NCBI RefSeq assembly: GCF_014805625.2
Contig: NW_023998414.1
Coordinates: forward strand, 38,633,544-38,697,543
Direction: 5' to 3'
From: Glossina fuscipes
Lineage: Eukaryota > Arthropoda > Insecta > Diptera > Glossinidae
Length of the DNA: 64,000 nucleotides
The notes under the pieces: generated by a model
What the model saw: the letters and a program-made list of their open reading frames with translations, nothing else
Told to the model about the DNA's origin: nothing
Databases searched by the model: none
Translations under genes and position numbers: made by a program
In this document: in pieces, positions 15,104-28,520 of the stretch
Position numbering within the stretch: position 1 is the stretch's first letter
How the letters are laid out: the number at the start of each line of letters is the position of its first letter

Positions 15104-18100
15104 ATTTGATCAGTGGGAATTTTTTGGGATCAGTTTTTGGCTCTAGCAAAAAATTCTTTCTTATCCTTCTCATCATATTCATGCGGTTCGTCAAATCTAA
15201 TCGCACGAGAAAGCTCTGTAATTTACAAAAAAAAAACTAAAAACCTAAACTTTTCTTCTTCTTCTTATAACATTAAGACTATAGATCTATTGATTTAAAG
15301 TTGAAAGTTGACTTTAAGTTCTTAAGTCTTTTATAAAACAATGATTGAATCATTCAGCAAAAGAAACCAGGAATAACTAAGGCCTAATGTATTAAGCTGG
15401 CTTTCAATTAGGAAATGTTTACCCAAAACTTGCAAACTAAATATAATTTTTATTTGAAAATCTAAGATTGATGATGAAAATCAATCTATCAATCAATAAT
15501 AATTAGGAATGAATAACTAACTATCAGTAGCTATTCGATCCGAATTGTTTACATAAGAAATCATTTTGACAGAAATGTTTTCCTATCTTAACTAATATGG
15601 ATTGAAAAATTCGAAAATTTTCAAAATCGATTTTACGCATATTTCCGATTGGCACGATTTCAAGTTTGATAGCTAGAAGGAAGGATTATAGTTGAAAGAA
15701 GACTAAAATCGGACTTTTAATGTCAATATTTGTAGCATATATATCTGCGATATGTTATTTATTATAACTTAAGTGTATTCATAGATGGCGAAAAATGAAA
15801 AATAATTAAAATTAGTTTACTCCCATCGATAGTAGTAGTAATGAATATTAAAATCACAGCGCACTTTAATGTGCATTCGTTAATGAAATTGAAAATATCT
15901 TTATAGCTTTTAACACATTTTTTTATTCAATTATTTTCTACGAATTCATTAAATTTATTTTAAATGAAATTTTTTTATTTACTTTTTTGTTCATCCATTA
16001 ACAATTTAATTATAGTTGAAAGCATTGTATGAACAAGTTTAGAAAATTTTAACGATAACACACTTAACTATGTAGATTTGCATAACTTCCTTGGTCTCAC
16101 AATACCCAAAAAGCTTTAGGAAATTATTACAATAATTGGTTTTCCTCTTTTTTTAATCTTATTATTATAGTTTTTTTTTTTTTTTTTTTTTTTTTTTCAA
16201 TTTTATTAATATTTGACTCAGTCATGATTATTGTTTAGTTACCACTTCTTAAATTGAAAAACCCTATCTACATTCATTTTTCAGTATAAGCAATTTAAAG
16301 CAAGTAAACACACTGTTGGAATACCCTACACCACCCTCGAATCAATCACACATAACGATTTTACAAAAGATGGCATTTTATGTGGGTATTAAAAAGTAAT
16401 CGAAAAAATGATCCGATCCGAATCAGCGTCTGTCTGTCGTTAAACCGCAACTCTCAAATATCTCAAAAATTGCAATTTCTATGCTGAAGTCCGTCCGGCA
16501 AACGAAATAAACACGCGGACGGACAAGCAAGTTTAGATCGATTAAAAAAGTGATTCTGAATTGATTGATATGATAAAAGATAGATTTATCTCAGCTCCTT
16601 GTGGGAATTGCATGCATTCGCCTAAAATTTAAAATACCCTTGTATCACAAATTGGGTACGATATGATTAGTGGAAAGTATCGGACCGATCCGCAACATTT
16701 TCAACGGAGTTCATTGTTGCGTCAAAATAGGCCAGTATACTAAATTTCAAAAAAAAAAATATTTCAAAAATCACGACATATAACTTGGACAGAAAACACA
16801 TGGATCGACATCAAACAGACAAGCGTAAAAAGTGGATCTTTCTTAAGCCCTGTTTACATACGTTCGCATAAACAAACTTAATATACGGTGTACCGTAAAT
16901 ACTGTAAGCTATAAAATATATAAAAATAGTTTTTACAATAGCTGCTCCGAAAATAAATTTAGGAAATATATCATTGTTGAAGTTGCTGTGCGTAAGGTGG
17001 CATTACCCCCCATAAAGATAAATGTTTTCACGTAGAGAAGTCTTTAAAACTTTAAAATTTTTAACTTAACATAATCTCCATATGTAATTTCTTTGATAAT
17101 TTAATAATGTCAATGATTTTTTTTTCCTTTCTGCGCACACTAATGACAGAATGTGTTGTATGATATTGTGATAGAGTTTCGACTAATACTCCAGTTCGTT
17201 TCGTTCTTTAGTACTTGAAAAAACCATTTTTACAGCTGACATCAACCGGCGAGTGTTTATTCATATTGGCAAAATCTTTGTACTACCTGTAAGTAAGTTT
17301 AAGATCTCCATGAAACTCTAATGCTTTTCTTTATATTCGCCCCTATGTCCATTGAAATATCGATCGGTAACATTCTTCCCTGTTTTTAAATTTAACAAAA
17401 ACTTTAGCAAGTCATGAACGCAGATTATCGGTCATCGATACACGCCTACTTTATAGCATAAACTAAGAAATTTTTTTTTTTTTTTTTGGAATTTTGAAAA
17501 AAAAAATAAAAATTGATTTGTTTGCTCATTGTTCAACTACAACTATAAAAAAGTTACGGTGTATATTTTGTAAATAATCCTGCATCGCTTGCACAAAAAG
17601 GATAATAATCATGCGGGGACATCTAGTGCTATGACGTAATATGGAATTTTGGTTTTTTCCTTTTGTTCTTGCAACGCTTCGCTGCGGACATAAAGGCATA
17701 AAGGATTCGACCACGACCGTTTATAATTTTCTTACTTGTTTTCTTTTTCTTTTTTTTTTTTTTACGAATTCTCTCGTGCTTTGCTACTTTGTTCCCCATC
17801 TATTAAAGAGTAATAACAAGAATAATTAATGCTTTGTTTCTTTGACAATATTTTCATTTACATCGAGATTTATCTAACGTTTAATAATGTTTTAGGCGTA
17901 TTCCTAAGAGCTCTACGCATGTTTGTAAAATAATAAATGGGATGGTTTTTACGATGAGTATACAAAACGTTAAGGGCTAGTGATGAGCGCGTGTAATGGG
18001 TAAATTAGATTTGTTAAGTATGTTAAGTTTTCATAACGAGATCTCATTTAAAGTTACGTGAATCATAGACGATATGCATTACTTAATATTTATATCCAAA

Positions 18101-21100
18101 CAAATGAGAGATGGATGTCAGACAGCTTTGTTGGTTAGTTTAACATTCGAACAATCATAATAAAATGTATGTAGTAAGAAGTGGAAGCAGTGGTTGCAGG
18201 TGCGTTCCATGAAAAATATATTTTCTCTCTCTCTCTCTCTCTCTCTCGATTTTCGCTTCAAATTCTGCTTCAAATATATTAATAAAATTTCTGATTTGCA
18301 TTAGAGCCAATCTATGCTAAGCCATTTCGATAGCATATTTGGTCAATTTGCAGGTCTTGGCATCTAAACCAGATAATGCATGCACGACCAATTGTTTGCT
18401 TACATGAATTGAAATGTCAATTTCATACATTTTAAGTTTCTATTATTATATCGGCGCGTTAAAAGAATTCCTACTGACCTTAACCTTTTATTGATCTACG
18501 ACTCGTATTCTGACATTCACCGAAATTGCTCCTTTCCTTAAGTCGAATAATATCGTTTCAGCTACAAATCTAATCTATTTGGCTTATTATAAACTTGTTG
18601 CAGTTGCATTTGCTAGAGCGAAGATCTAAAATGGATATGAATTTTCCCAGTAGTTTGTAATAAAAAAAAACAAAAAAAACAAAAAAAAACAAAAAAAGAA
18701 AAACGAAAGAAAAAGAAACCTTTCTAAAAATTAATAAATTTAAATTTACAAAAAAAAAAACAAATGATTCTTTTACAAAGTATGTTTTACGAAAAAACAA
18801 AACACCATTTTTTGATTCGTTTGTATATATAAATATATATGTATCTATCTATGTAATATATCTTCGCAGATGCCTACTCTCCGTTGCTCAATGTCATTTC
18901 ATATTCAGGTATCCCTGAATGTAGGCAACACATTTAGTAAACATTAGATGCAAATAAAGCTGTTGTTTATCCGACGTGTTTCCATACTCAGTGATCTCAG
19001 CTACACAAACGTACAAATGCATACATTTAGTCATACACTTATCAACAGCCCAAGGATATAATTTTTACTGGTGCCATTATTTTGTTGCACATTTCTTGTA
19101 CTTATTTCTCTTTATATATATATATATATTTTTTTTCTTCACCAAAGGTTTTTTTCCTTCTATTTTAAAAACTAACAATACAAACACTTGCATATGCATA
19201 AGTCAGTACTTGTGGATGTGTGCAGAGAAGAAAAATATTAAACAGTGACGTCTTTCTTATGTAAATGTTCAGTAAAAAATATTTTAAATAGATTTTTTTT
19301 TTTTCTTTTACTTTAGTTCTTTTGAATAATTCTTTTTTTTTTTTGTAAGTTTTATTTTGCTTTTGTTGTTTTTGTTTGAGGTCCTTGTACTAGTAACGTT
19401 TCCGTTTATTCTACTTTTTTTCGAGTTTCTTAGTTTTCTATGGTCTACTTAAAAGAGCCTCAACACAAATACATTAAAAATGTGATATATTTTAAAAGCA
19501 AGCTTTCTCTTATTTGCTTTATTCTGTTTTTGGCACCGAAGATTGTTTACGCTTTTTCTACCGCGTTTTTCGAAACATTTTACATAATAATAATACGCTT
19601 TGGTAAAAAGCGTAAGCTCCGTGTGATAGTTTTTAAGACAACAATTGCCCCTTTCTTAGCATGAAAAATATTGTATTTTAATTCAATTTAATTTTTTGTT
19701 TAAGGTTAAGTATTTTATTGCTAAGTCGATGCATTAAGTATTTTTCGAAAATGATCAGTTTCATTAAAAAACTTCGAAAGTGTAAAGAATTCATAAATTT
19801 TCACAATCGAAGGTTATAATGCTTCAATTCGAAGCAAAACAATTTTCCGAAGAGTTTCTACTCTTTTTACATCTATCATTCTTAAATCTACATCTTTATC
19901 ATTCGTGGTATCTGTACGAGTTATTAATTTAACCGGCACCGTAATACTACGTTTCATTCATCTCGCAGTATGGCACACTCGGGCGCGTTGCAGCACAATC
20001 ATAATCATATTCCCAATACATATTCCGAAAAATGATTAAGATTTTGTCCATTTCAAGTTTGAGGTCATTCCATTCCATTATCAGCAATTCATATTATATT
20101 ATAATTTCACTAACGCTATACTGAATGGCAAATGTACCGACAATTTGCCCGATTTCCTTGTACCGAGCTCTTTCGATCTTCAATTGGGAAGACTCTGATT
20201 GCAACCAAAATCAAGGAAGGCGCTTTCTCTCTTATAAAATATATCCTCAAGTTATGTTCAAGTTCATATCCCTTCGGCTAGCTCGTATGTATGCTTATGA
20301 TTTGCTAATGCTTAAGGCAAAAAAAGTTTACAAGGCAAAGTGAAATTTGAAATATATATATATATATATATATATATCCTTGCTTTAGGGTCGCAGATCA
20401 ATGCCGAAGATAAGAAATGATTCGCCAATGCCAATCCCTGCAACGAGTATTGGAGTAAATACACACACACACCCACACATGCCCACTACAGGCAAGAAAA
20501 CTTACATTTATCGGTTAAGAAATAGTGAGAGCTAAGACGAGGGATAGACATTTTCTATTTTACTAAAAAACATTTTCATCGCAATTAAAAAAAATACATC
20601 ACAGTTTTCATGTGCTAGCATGTGAGGCAATGAATAACAAAAATTCGATCAAAAGCGAACATAACTTTCGTACCTGATAAACAGCATAGCAAACTCAAAA
20701 GCATAGCATTCTTTATTGCAAAGAGGTAAGAAAAACTTCTGCAATTAGAAGGATACCGATAAGTTTGTGAAGGTGAAAAATGTGTAGTGTTTCAGTATTT
20801 CTCTAATTGGTTTTAACGAATGCTTTCTCTCTCTCTCTCTCTCTCTCTTTCCTTCTTTCTTTCTTTCTTTCTTTCCTTCTTCCTTTCTTTATTTGTTAAT
20901 CTTTCTGTTTTTCTTTCAATATATATATATAAATGTACATACATACATATATAAGTATAATAAGTATATACAGATGCATGTATATGAGCATTTATAATTA
21001 TATATAAGGATAGGTATTCGCTACTTTCATGATCACATTATTGACATGTCAAATTAATTCACTATAGGACAACATACATTCCATTAAAAAAAAAAAAAAA

Positions 21101-21615
21101 AAAAAAAAAACCCGAAATTTATTAAAAGTAAAAAGCTCTTTAGGTTATATTAGTGCTTGCATCCAAACTCCCGACAAAAGCAAATCTAATGTGGACATAT
21201 GGTAACCAATTATCATCATTGACACAATACAAAAAGTTCAGTTCAAAGGACTACGCTAACTAATCGCCGCCAATCATCGTATATAATAAACGTCAACCTT
21301 CATAGCGATTAGTAAGAAATGCACTAAACATGTTTCTAACTCAGTTTTTACCGAGTTAATAAGCAAACAATATCCGTCATAGAGTTCGATTTGATTTGAT
21401 GTAGCATTCATACTCATCCATGCCAATCCATAGGGCATGGATCTCTCCAGGCTATTTCCCGTGAACATCCTAGCGATTAATTTCCTCTTTTTAATGATGC
21501 AATAAACTGTTTATAGCGTTAAAAAAAAACAAATATATAACACAATTGCGATGGAGAGAACGGATCCATTTAACTCCAATAGACCATCGGAAATTTATAT
21601 ACTTAATTGACATTT
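15021..21615. other. No gene seen apart from listed repeats
   Basis: (TA)n at 15061-15094 and 20351-20377, T runs (16171-16197, 17471-17487), (CT)n at 18221-18247 and 20825-20847. Frames such as 20125-20343 show no known motif. Confidence 0.6.
16310..16930 (+). repeat. Interspersed repeat family A, two adjacent degenerate copies
   Basis: The first copy starts with ataccctacaccaccctcg (16321) and contains gatccgatccgaatcagcg, ctcaaatatctcaaaaattgc, a cggacggacaagcaagttta stretch and aaaaaagtgattctgaattg. It runs to about 16660. A second copy from about 16660 has the related middle (agtatactaaatttc, atatttcaaaaatcacgac, ttcttaagccctgtttacat) and ends with acaaacttaatatacggtgt and agctataaaata. 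The head-to-tail order suggests two insertions or a tandem duplication. Confidence 0.55.
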
Positions 21616-21626
21616 TAAGTTAATTT

Positions 21627-21810
21627 TCCATGCGCCTGGGTAGCCGAAGGCGAGTAATCTCGACTAGCAAGTCAATGGTCGTGAGTTCGAATCTCAAGTG
21701 CGATCGAGTTTATTCAAAATAAAAAGCCGGGATAGCCTTAGATGCTAGTGCTTTTAAGAGTTTAGTCTTAGAATTTATTTCTCTGGCGAAATTAATAATA
21801 ATAATAATAA
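21627..21810 (+). mobile_element. tRNA-derived SINE, copy 1, with target-site duplication
   Basis: The element is about 184 bp. Its 5' half resembles a tRNA: box A-like tagccgaaggcg at about 21641, and box B gagttcgaatctc at about 21683-21695. Between them, gactagcaagtcaatgg differs from the anticodon-arm region I recall for tRNA-Ser(AGA) at only two of 17 positions. A tRNA-unrelated 3' body follows (agccttagatgctagtgc ... cttagaatttat), then an (AAT)n tail at about 21791-21810. An 11-bp direct repeat, taagttaattt, flanks it exactly (21616-21626 and 21811-21821). Together these features indicate a Pol III SINE inserted by target-primed reverse transcription. I do not recognise it as a named family. 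Confidence 0.85.
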
Positions 21811-21839
21811 TAAGTTAATTTCTATTGTAGAGTTGTGCA

Positions 21840-22190
21840 AAAAACGGCTCATATATATATAAGCGGTGATCCGATCCGATTCAAAACTTACGACTTTATT
21901 TTATATGCCAAAACGCTAGCTTTTATTGATTTCTGACGAAAGCTATGAGAGGTGATCGTGAAAATAGTCCAATCCAATCCACTGCCAATAGGGTTCATGC
22001 TCAGGCCCAACCATGCTGATGTATTAAATTTCATTAAAATACCTTAAAAATTGTGATCTTGCGGAGGGACGGATATCACATCACATTAAATATATTGCAA
22101 AAATGATTCTATATCGATCGGTGCAACTTTTGGTCTTACGAACTACATCTACCTACCTATATCACAAGTAGTATAAGGTGTAAATATTGC
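21840..22190 (+). repeat. Interspersed repeat family A, degenerate copy next to the SINE
   Basis: It contains gatccgatccgattcaaaac, agggttcatgctcaggccca, attaaatttcattaaaatac, tgattctatatcgatcggt and an end caagtagtataaggtgtaaa. It begins about 20 bp after the 3' target-site duplication of SINE copy 1. Confidence 0.6.
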
Positions 22191-22199
22191 GCCCCAAAT

Positions 22200-23388
22200 A
22201 TTATTGTAAGGTTTGCTCGTTACACATATACAACTTTTGTTAATAATATCTGTTTCATATTATATCAGGAAGTCATTCAACTTTTTTTTATCGGCAATTT
22301 TTGAAAATTAATAAATTTATTGTAAAAGTAATAGGTTCTCTAACGAGATACCTAAACTCAAAACACCCAAGACCTTAAATTATAAGATATAGGAGAGAAA
22401 TTGACCTAGCAATAATGGTATTTTTCCTGATCGTTTCGAATTCTATTTTTATATTGCATTCTATCGTATCAGTCTTAAATTTTAATTACTGTCTTGGAAT
22501 GATATGAATACACACGACATGTCGACATGTTGCATTTAATCCTTGAGGTTAGTGGCACTTTTCATTAGAAATCCGTGACGACGTAAAAGATAATGCCATT
22601 GTTAATTAATTAATATCCGATAGGTTTTTGATAAAGCGTTTAGCATTAATTACCCTCTTCCCCTTACGGTTTAGCGATAATTTACACTCAAGCTACAGTT
22701 TAATGCTGTCAAAATAGTCTTAACAATTACATGCAATATATATATATAAAAAAAAAAAAAAAAATTAAATGAAATTAAAATAAATTATTTTAAATATAAT
22801 ACTATTTCAGTAAACTGAAGATGGACATAGGGACAGACATGCACTTTCAGTTTTCAGAAAAACTAATAGATTATCTACATGCATATATCTTACGAGACAT
22901 CTCAATGATTTTTATTCCATTTAATGATCGTTCATTCATTTCGTTCATGGTTTGTAATCTCTTAACAATAATTTTTTGTGGTCGCACAAGTTAAGCAGTG
23001 AAAGTTGTATAGTGAAAAAGTTTTAATAAAATCGAAACCATCGAAAATTGGTATTGTATTTATTTTTTTTTGAGATTAAATTTTTTATGGCAAATTAAAT
23101 CAAATATTTTTTCCTTTTTTTTTTTTTTTCTTTTTTTTTTTTGTAATTGCAAATGAAAAATTCATTAGTTGTTCGCACTTAAATAATAAAAAATAAATAA
23201 ATAAATGAGTTTTATTTATATTACTAATAAACAAGCGTGTGAAAATATAGTCAAGTTTTGTAAAATCCATTTAATTTTGATGACGTCTTATTGAATTGAC
23301 TCTGCATATATGTGTATATCTTAGCTATAGATAAGACATTACGGTTTGTGCATTGCAGTCCCATTATCGTTGTAGGGATTTCAAATTA

Positions 23389-23439
<51 letters not shown>

Positions 23440-24322
23440 GTAAACTTTAAAAATAGTTTTTCAAACTGAATGATTATTTCACAACATTTTTTTTTTTACA
23501 CATAAATGCATAATAATAAGAAGGAAAACAAAGAGAAAAATGAAATTGAGAATAAATTCTTGAACGAGAAATGTCAAACCAAAATAAAATTTCATTTAAT
23601 GGCAGATGAAAGATAAAAGTAAATGAGTAGCATTCTTATGACGTCACTATGATATTATAACACAAAACAAAAAAAAAAAACAAAAAAAAAATAGATAAAA
23701 ACTAGAAAGATAAAGACAAAGACGAAGAACAGGATAGTAAAATGTCATCCTGCGGTTTGATGGCATATAATGCAAAAACATTCTTGATCTTATTATCTGA
23801 AGGTTTCTCTAATGAAATTTTCTTCTTTCATATTTTAACAATTTTTCGTTGAAATATTTTAAATACAATTTGTAGAAATTAAAATTTCTTCTCGCTTATT
23901 ATATCTGAGCAGCAGCCAACACCTGAAGCCATTGATATTTTATTAGCATTAGAGAAACAAAAAAAGTTTTCTATCGCATACACAATTGCGACTTAAATGC
24001 GATACATAAGCTGCATAACGTAGTTGTTAAATAATTGTGGTATGCAAACTATCGTCCATTCATCCTCTCCATATTCCCTACTTACGTTTCGTCAGTCAAT
24101 AGCAGCATGCGTTTATTGCGGTCATTATTGTTGTTATTGCGCAGTTATTATATATACAGCACCAGCCATCACACAGCCATCATAATATTTTATATGAGAA
24201 CTTTGAAAAATTTCAATTTTTCAATTCATTTATGAGCCATAAACCGCATTTTGCCAACAGCGAATCCACTACAAGTGATAATATTTTCGCTTTAGAAAAT
24301 AACATAAATTTTTTCTCTTTTC

Positions 24323-24360
<38 letters not shown>

Positions 24361-24742
24361 CGTTAATTTCTTTGCGTACATTTTGCGATGTAAACAAGGC
24401 AAGTAAAAATATAGATATATTCGCCTTGAAGGTAATCTTTGATGGGGATACGCATTGCATAAACATAACAAAAATAATAATGAAAGAATTTATTTCTCTA
24501 TTATCTATAGCTTTTGTATAATGTAATATAATACTTGAATAAAATATCAAATTTAATAAGCTGTAAGTTGTTAATAAAGTTAATATCAACATTTTACCTA
24601 TAAAAGTAAACAAATTTTTTAATTGTGCTTTAAATAAATTTTTTAAATTTAAAGTTTTAAAGTTATTTATAATATTTCATAAGACATTTTCAAAACTTGA
24701 CTATTTTCTCTAACATATTAGGTGTATAAATAAATTCTCTGT

Positions 24743-24791
<49 letters not shown>

Positions 24792-27365
24792 CTTTTTTGA
24801 TAAACTTTATAGTTCATTAAGAAATCGACAATCGAAATACACACGATCACTATCTTCTTCGGTCTTTTGCTTCTTATCGGATAGCATATGGATAAATATT
24901 TAAGTAAAATAAAATAAAATAAAATAAGTAAAGAATTTGAAAGCTAACGGTTTTGGTATATGTTGACCTCTTCATAGAGATCGATTTAATGAGAGTAAGC
25001 CGCTTAACTTCATAAAATATGATGACATTTCAATCCATAAACCTGGTTGTGTGAGCAGAAATGTGTATAGGGGTGTGAATGTATTTTCATATGATTCCCT
25101 CTTATCAGAATTTCGCAATGCTTTAAAGGTTTGCAGATCCACTCCAATCATGACATGAAATATTAGTAAATAGATGTCTTAATCTCTCATCAGACCGTAA
25201 CCGGTTTCACGTCCACATACAGTGGAAGATTTACTTAAAATGTAATACCATGGTAACGGCATAAAATAACTTCTCTCTGCTTGAAAGGAAAGGTAATAGG
25301 ATGAAAATGTTCCACAATTATTATTATGCATGGGTTAAAGTATTGAAGAAAAACAATTACTTTTGAAAAATATAAACAAAAACGGAGCTTTTCGACACGC
25401 AGTATAATTAGCTCAAATTACGAAAAAAAAAGAAAAAAAAAAACTCACTTATATATATATAAAACTATCGCTAAAGAAACATGCAGAAGCTTTCGAAGGT
25501 TTTCGATTCGCGAGTATTTGAGTAAAAAGTTTCACTATTCGACCAAAAGAGGGGCGCATCTATTTTTAAGAGATGTAAGTGTTAACTCCTTCCCTCCCTC
25601 CCTCCCTATGCAATGTCAATTCCAAGGTATTGTAAAAAATGCGAACGAAAAGGAACAAATGAACGCTACGTGCTATTTTGAGAGGAACGGTTTCGTAAGT
25701 GCGAAATGTCTTCTATTATTAGATATAGATTTGTCTATTGCAATAAATTTTTTATTTATTTTTTCATAATTAACTCGTAATCGCAGGCTTATAGCAATCT
25801 CCTCGCTTGTTCCTCGATAGATCTGCGATCACTGCAATCTGTCGAAGACAAAATCGTACATTTTGTGGTTTTGCAGAAACAATGGCATGAAGATGTACAT
25901 ATCTAGAGCTTGAAAAATATCATCATACTCGCGTTCTCTCGAATGGCTTTCAGCCTCTCCCAAAAAATGCTCAACTCAACGCTCCAAGTGTACCAAAAAC
26001 CAAATTTACCAAAAGTCTCTGTTTATATCGTAGAGAAACAACTATACATTTGCACAAATCTACGCTGAAGGAATCCATTCGTATTTCAGCGCAAAAAAAA
26101 ACTTCTTCGTTCCTTCCTTTGAAAGGATAACTTACTGGCTTAATAACGAGACCTAATGTAGTTTCCTAACTTCATTTTGGCTAGTCCTTGTAATCGTTTA
26201 TCGAAAAAATTTGCGATTCGTTGCGTAACTTTTTATAAGTCGACTGCCGTAACATCGAATGAAGTTTCAAACTAATCGAGTCAAAAAAAAAAAAAAAAAA
26301 AAAAAAATGGAAAAGCAACTAAAGTAAATAAGTGAAATAATAAGCCAAATTAATTATCTCCTATTTATTATCTTTATATAGAGAAACTAAACTGCCCATA
26401 AGTAAACACTTTCTCAGCACAATTCTTCTTCTTTTCATAATATTTCCACAAACATTACTTCCTTACATTTGTTTTTTTACGCAACCTTTAGGTCATTGCC
26501 GTCATTAATAGGTTTAGTTGCATCTGCATATATGCGGTTCTCGTAATCACTGAATGCGCCTTATTTTTGCTTTGAATATCTTAAGCGATAGCAATTTTCA
26601 TCGTATTACACGGTCGATGGCTGTAATCGAGCGCTACTCAATCGACAATTGAAACTCAACGTTGACAGTCGTAAACTCAAATGCAAATGGCAAAGAGTTT
26701 ATTCCGCAGCGATAGCTAATAACGATAGCGACCCTGCTAACCTAGGCAACGTATTCTCAAAATTTTCGAGTAGCATTGCAGCAGTAAATGCAATAATATT
26801 TTTGAAGCAAACTGTGTTTCTAAATAGAGTGGATTTTTGCACAAAAAATATAGGGTAGCCTGAAAGTTTTTCACTCATCTATATTATATATAGTATAAAA
26901 AAATTAAGCATATAAGTATATAGCAATAATAATAGCTGGTAAGACATTTTCACTTAATAAGCTTTAAAAATTGCGTTTTAATCAATTTGTTGTTATATTT
27001 GTTGTTGGCTTTTTTTTTGTATTTTTTATTTTTATTTTTTTTTTTTTTTTATTCTAGCATGGGGTGGTTCACTTTTTCTTTTTATTCGATTTGATAAAAT
27101 TGTACAAATGTGTCAAGCTTTACATTTTTATATATGAGAAATGCAAATAAGCGACAGATTGACAGACGAAAAAAATCCACAATTTTTCGTTAAAATTTTA
27201 ATAGAATTTCTAATGCAAAGTCATATGGAATATGAAAAGAGAAAAAATTTGCCATAACGATGCAGATTAGAAATGAAAAGGACAGAACTTTCAATGCCAA
27301 AATTACGCTTTAGCTTAAGATAAACTATTGTTAAGATAAATGAATGAAAATATTATCTCGATATC
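22200..27365. other. No gene seen
   Basis: Very AT-rich, with A runs at 23391-23437 and 26284-26307, a T run at 24327-24360 and (TA)n at 24749-24775. The 114-codon minus frame at 24269-24613 runs through the T tract and is not credible. Confidence 0.6.
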
Positions 27366-27369
27366 CTAT

Positions 27370-27915
27370 ATCTACGCCTGCGTCACGGGCCATATAAAAT
27401 TTATGCGCAATTAGAAGGACTTGAGATAGATGCAATTTTTATAAAATTTGTCTATCCATCTATCTGTCTATCTATCAATGCTGTGCCGTTCAACCTACAG
27501 GTCACAATTTCGTTGTTAAAAATGGTTCGAATCGTTCCACTCTTTTGATTAAACCATTTTTGTGACAAAAAAACGCTTAATAATACTATTCCGATATTCC
27601 CAAATTGATGTAAAAACTTTTTATCGGATGGGGTAATTTTTTGAAGCCCTTGCCATATAATTGTGGAACAATGGAAACTGAATTTTTACAGATTAAAAAA
27701 ACCCAATATTCAATGGCTCTTCCTGAAAATTCATTCATAGTAACGATTTTACATGAAAATTAACCAAACCGAATTTGGATCGTGTAGATCTATTTTTTGT
27801 GCCCTAACTCATATAAGAGTTCTGATGACAAATAAGGCTTTATATGTGAAAGAGATTACTCGGCTTTGCCCGACATGCTTCTAACGACCGGCTTTGCGCC
27901 CGACTATGATATGCT
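27370..27915 (-). repeat. Interspersed repeat family A, degenerate antisense copy
   Basis: On the minus strand this starts with a atagtcgggcgcaaagccg-like block (27870-27915), the same start as the copy at 57.2 kb (cgggcaaggccgatc). It continues through ttaaccaaaagagtggaacg and gatagatggatagac segments. An internal second block, gtcgggcaaagccgagtaat, suggests a local duplication of the end. Confidence 0.5.
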
Positions 27916-28231
27916 TGTTACAATAATTATACCGTTTTTTTTTTTTGTTTTTTTTTTTGTTTTATTAAGTCATAAATAATAAAAATAAAAAATATCGGAT
28001 ATCTATCTTCTCCCATCAATGAACCTTTATTTCTTCTCTTAAAGTACAGTTATTACGCGGTACAATTTCATACTTTAAAGTTATCAAAGAATTTCTTAAT
28101 CAGATCTAATTTGTATGCGTTCAGTTTGTAAAAGTCCAACAATACAAGTAACAATGAAAGGCTTACACGTTCCGGATAATGAAATATTTGTTAGTTTATT
28201 GCTTATGAGCGAGAATTAATGTTTATTCAGC

Positions 28232-28243
28232 ATCGATCGGATG

Positions 28244-28278
<35 letters not shown>

Positions 28279-28296
28279 AATAATAATAATAATAAT
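28232..28296. repeat. (ATCA)n followed by (ATA)n
   Basis: A compound tract: about nine caat/atca units, then about seven ata units. It is not attached to a SINE body. Confidence 0.95.
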
Positions 28297-28479
28297 GCGT
28301 TTTACTAAAATTTTATGTTAAAATTTCAAACCAAGAATTTTATGCACAAAACTTAAATAATCTTAAGAAATTAATATGTGTACCGAGTAATTATTATCAT
28401 CACAACATGATGACATGGAACTTGGAATTATTAATTAATTAAAAGGAAAACAGAAAATGTTTCTTATTGCGTTGCGACA

Positions 28480-28520
28480 GTTAGTTAGTTAGTTAGTTAG
28501 TTAGTTCGTTCGTTCGTTCG
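28480..28520. repeat. (TTAG)n changing to (TTCG)n
   Basis: About seven ttag units, then four ttcg units. A single a-to-c change was apparently propagated by slippage. Confidence 0.95.

Noticed and set aside
21627..21710. A functional tRNA gene
   Set aside because: The boxes resemble a tRNA, but the arms do not close into a full cloverleaf, and the unit continues into a body and tail shared with the 40.3 kb copy. It is a SINE.
24269..24613. 114-codon frame on the minus strand with a Lys run
   Set aside because: The Lys run is a translated poly-A tract and the remainder is low-complexity AT-rich sequence.
28480..28520. TTAG repeats as a telomere-like tract
   Set aside because: The unit is TTAG, not the TTAGG of insects; flies lack TTAGG telomeres anyway, and the tract merges into TTCG by slippage.
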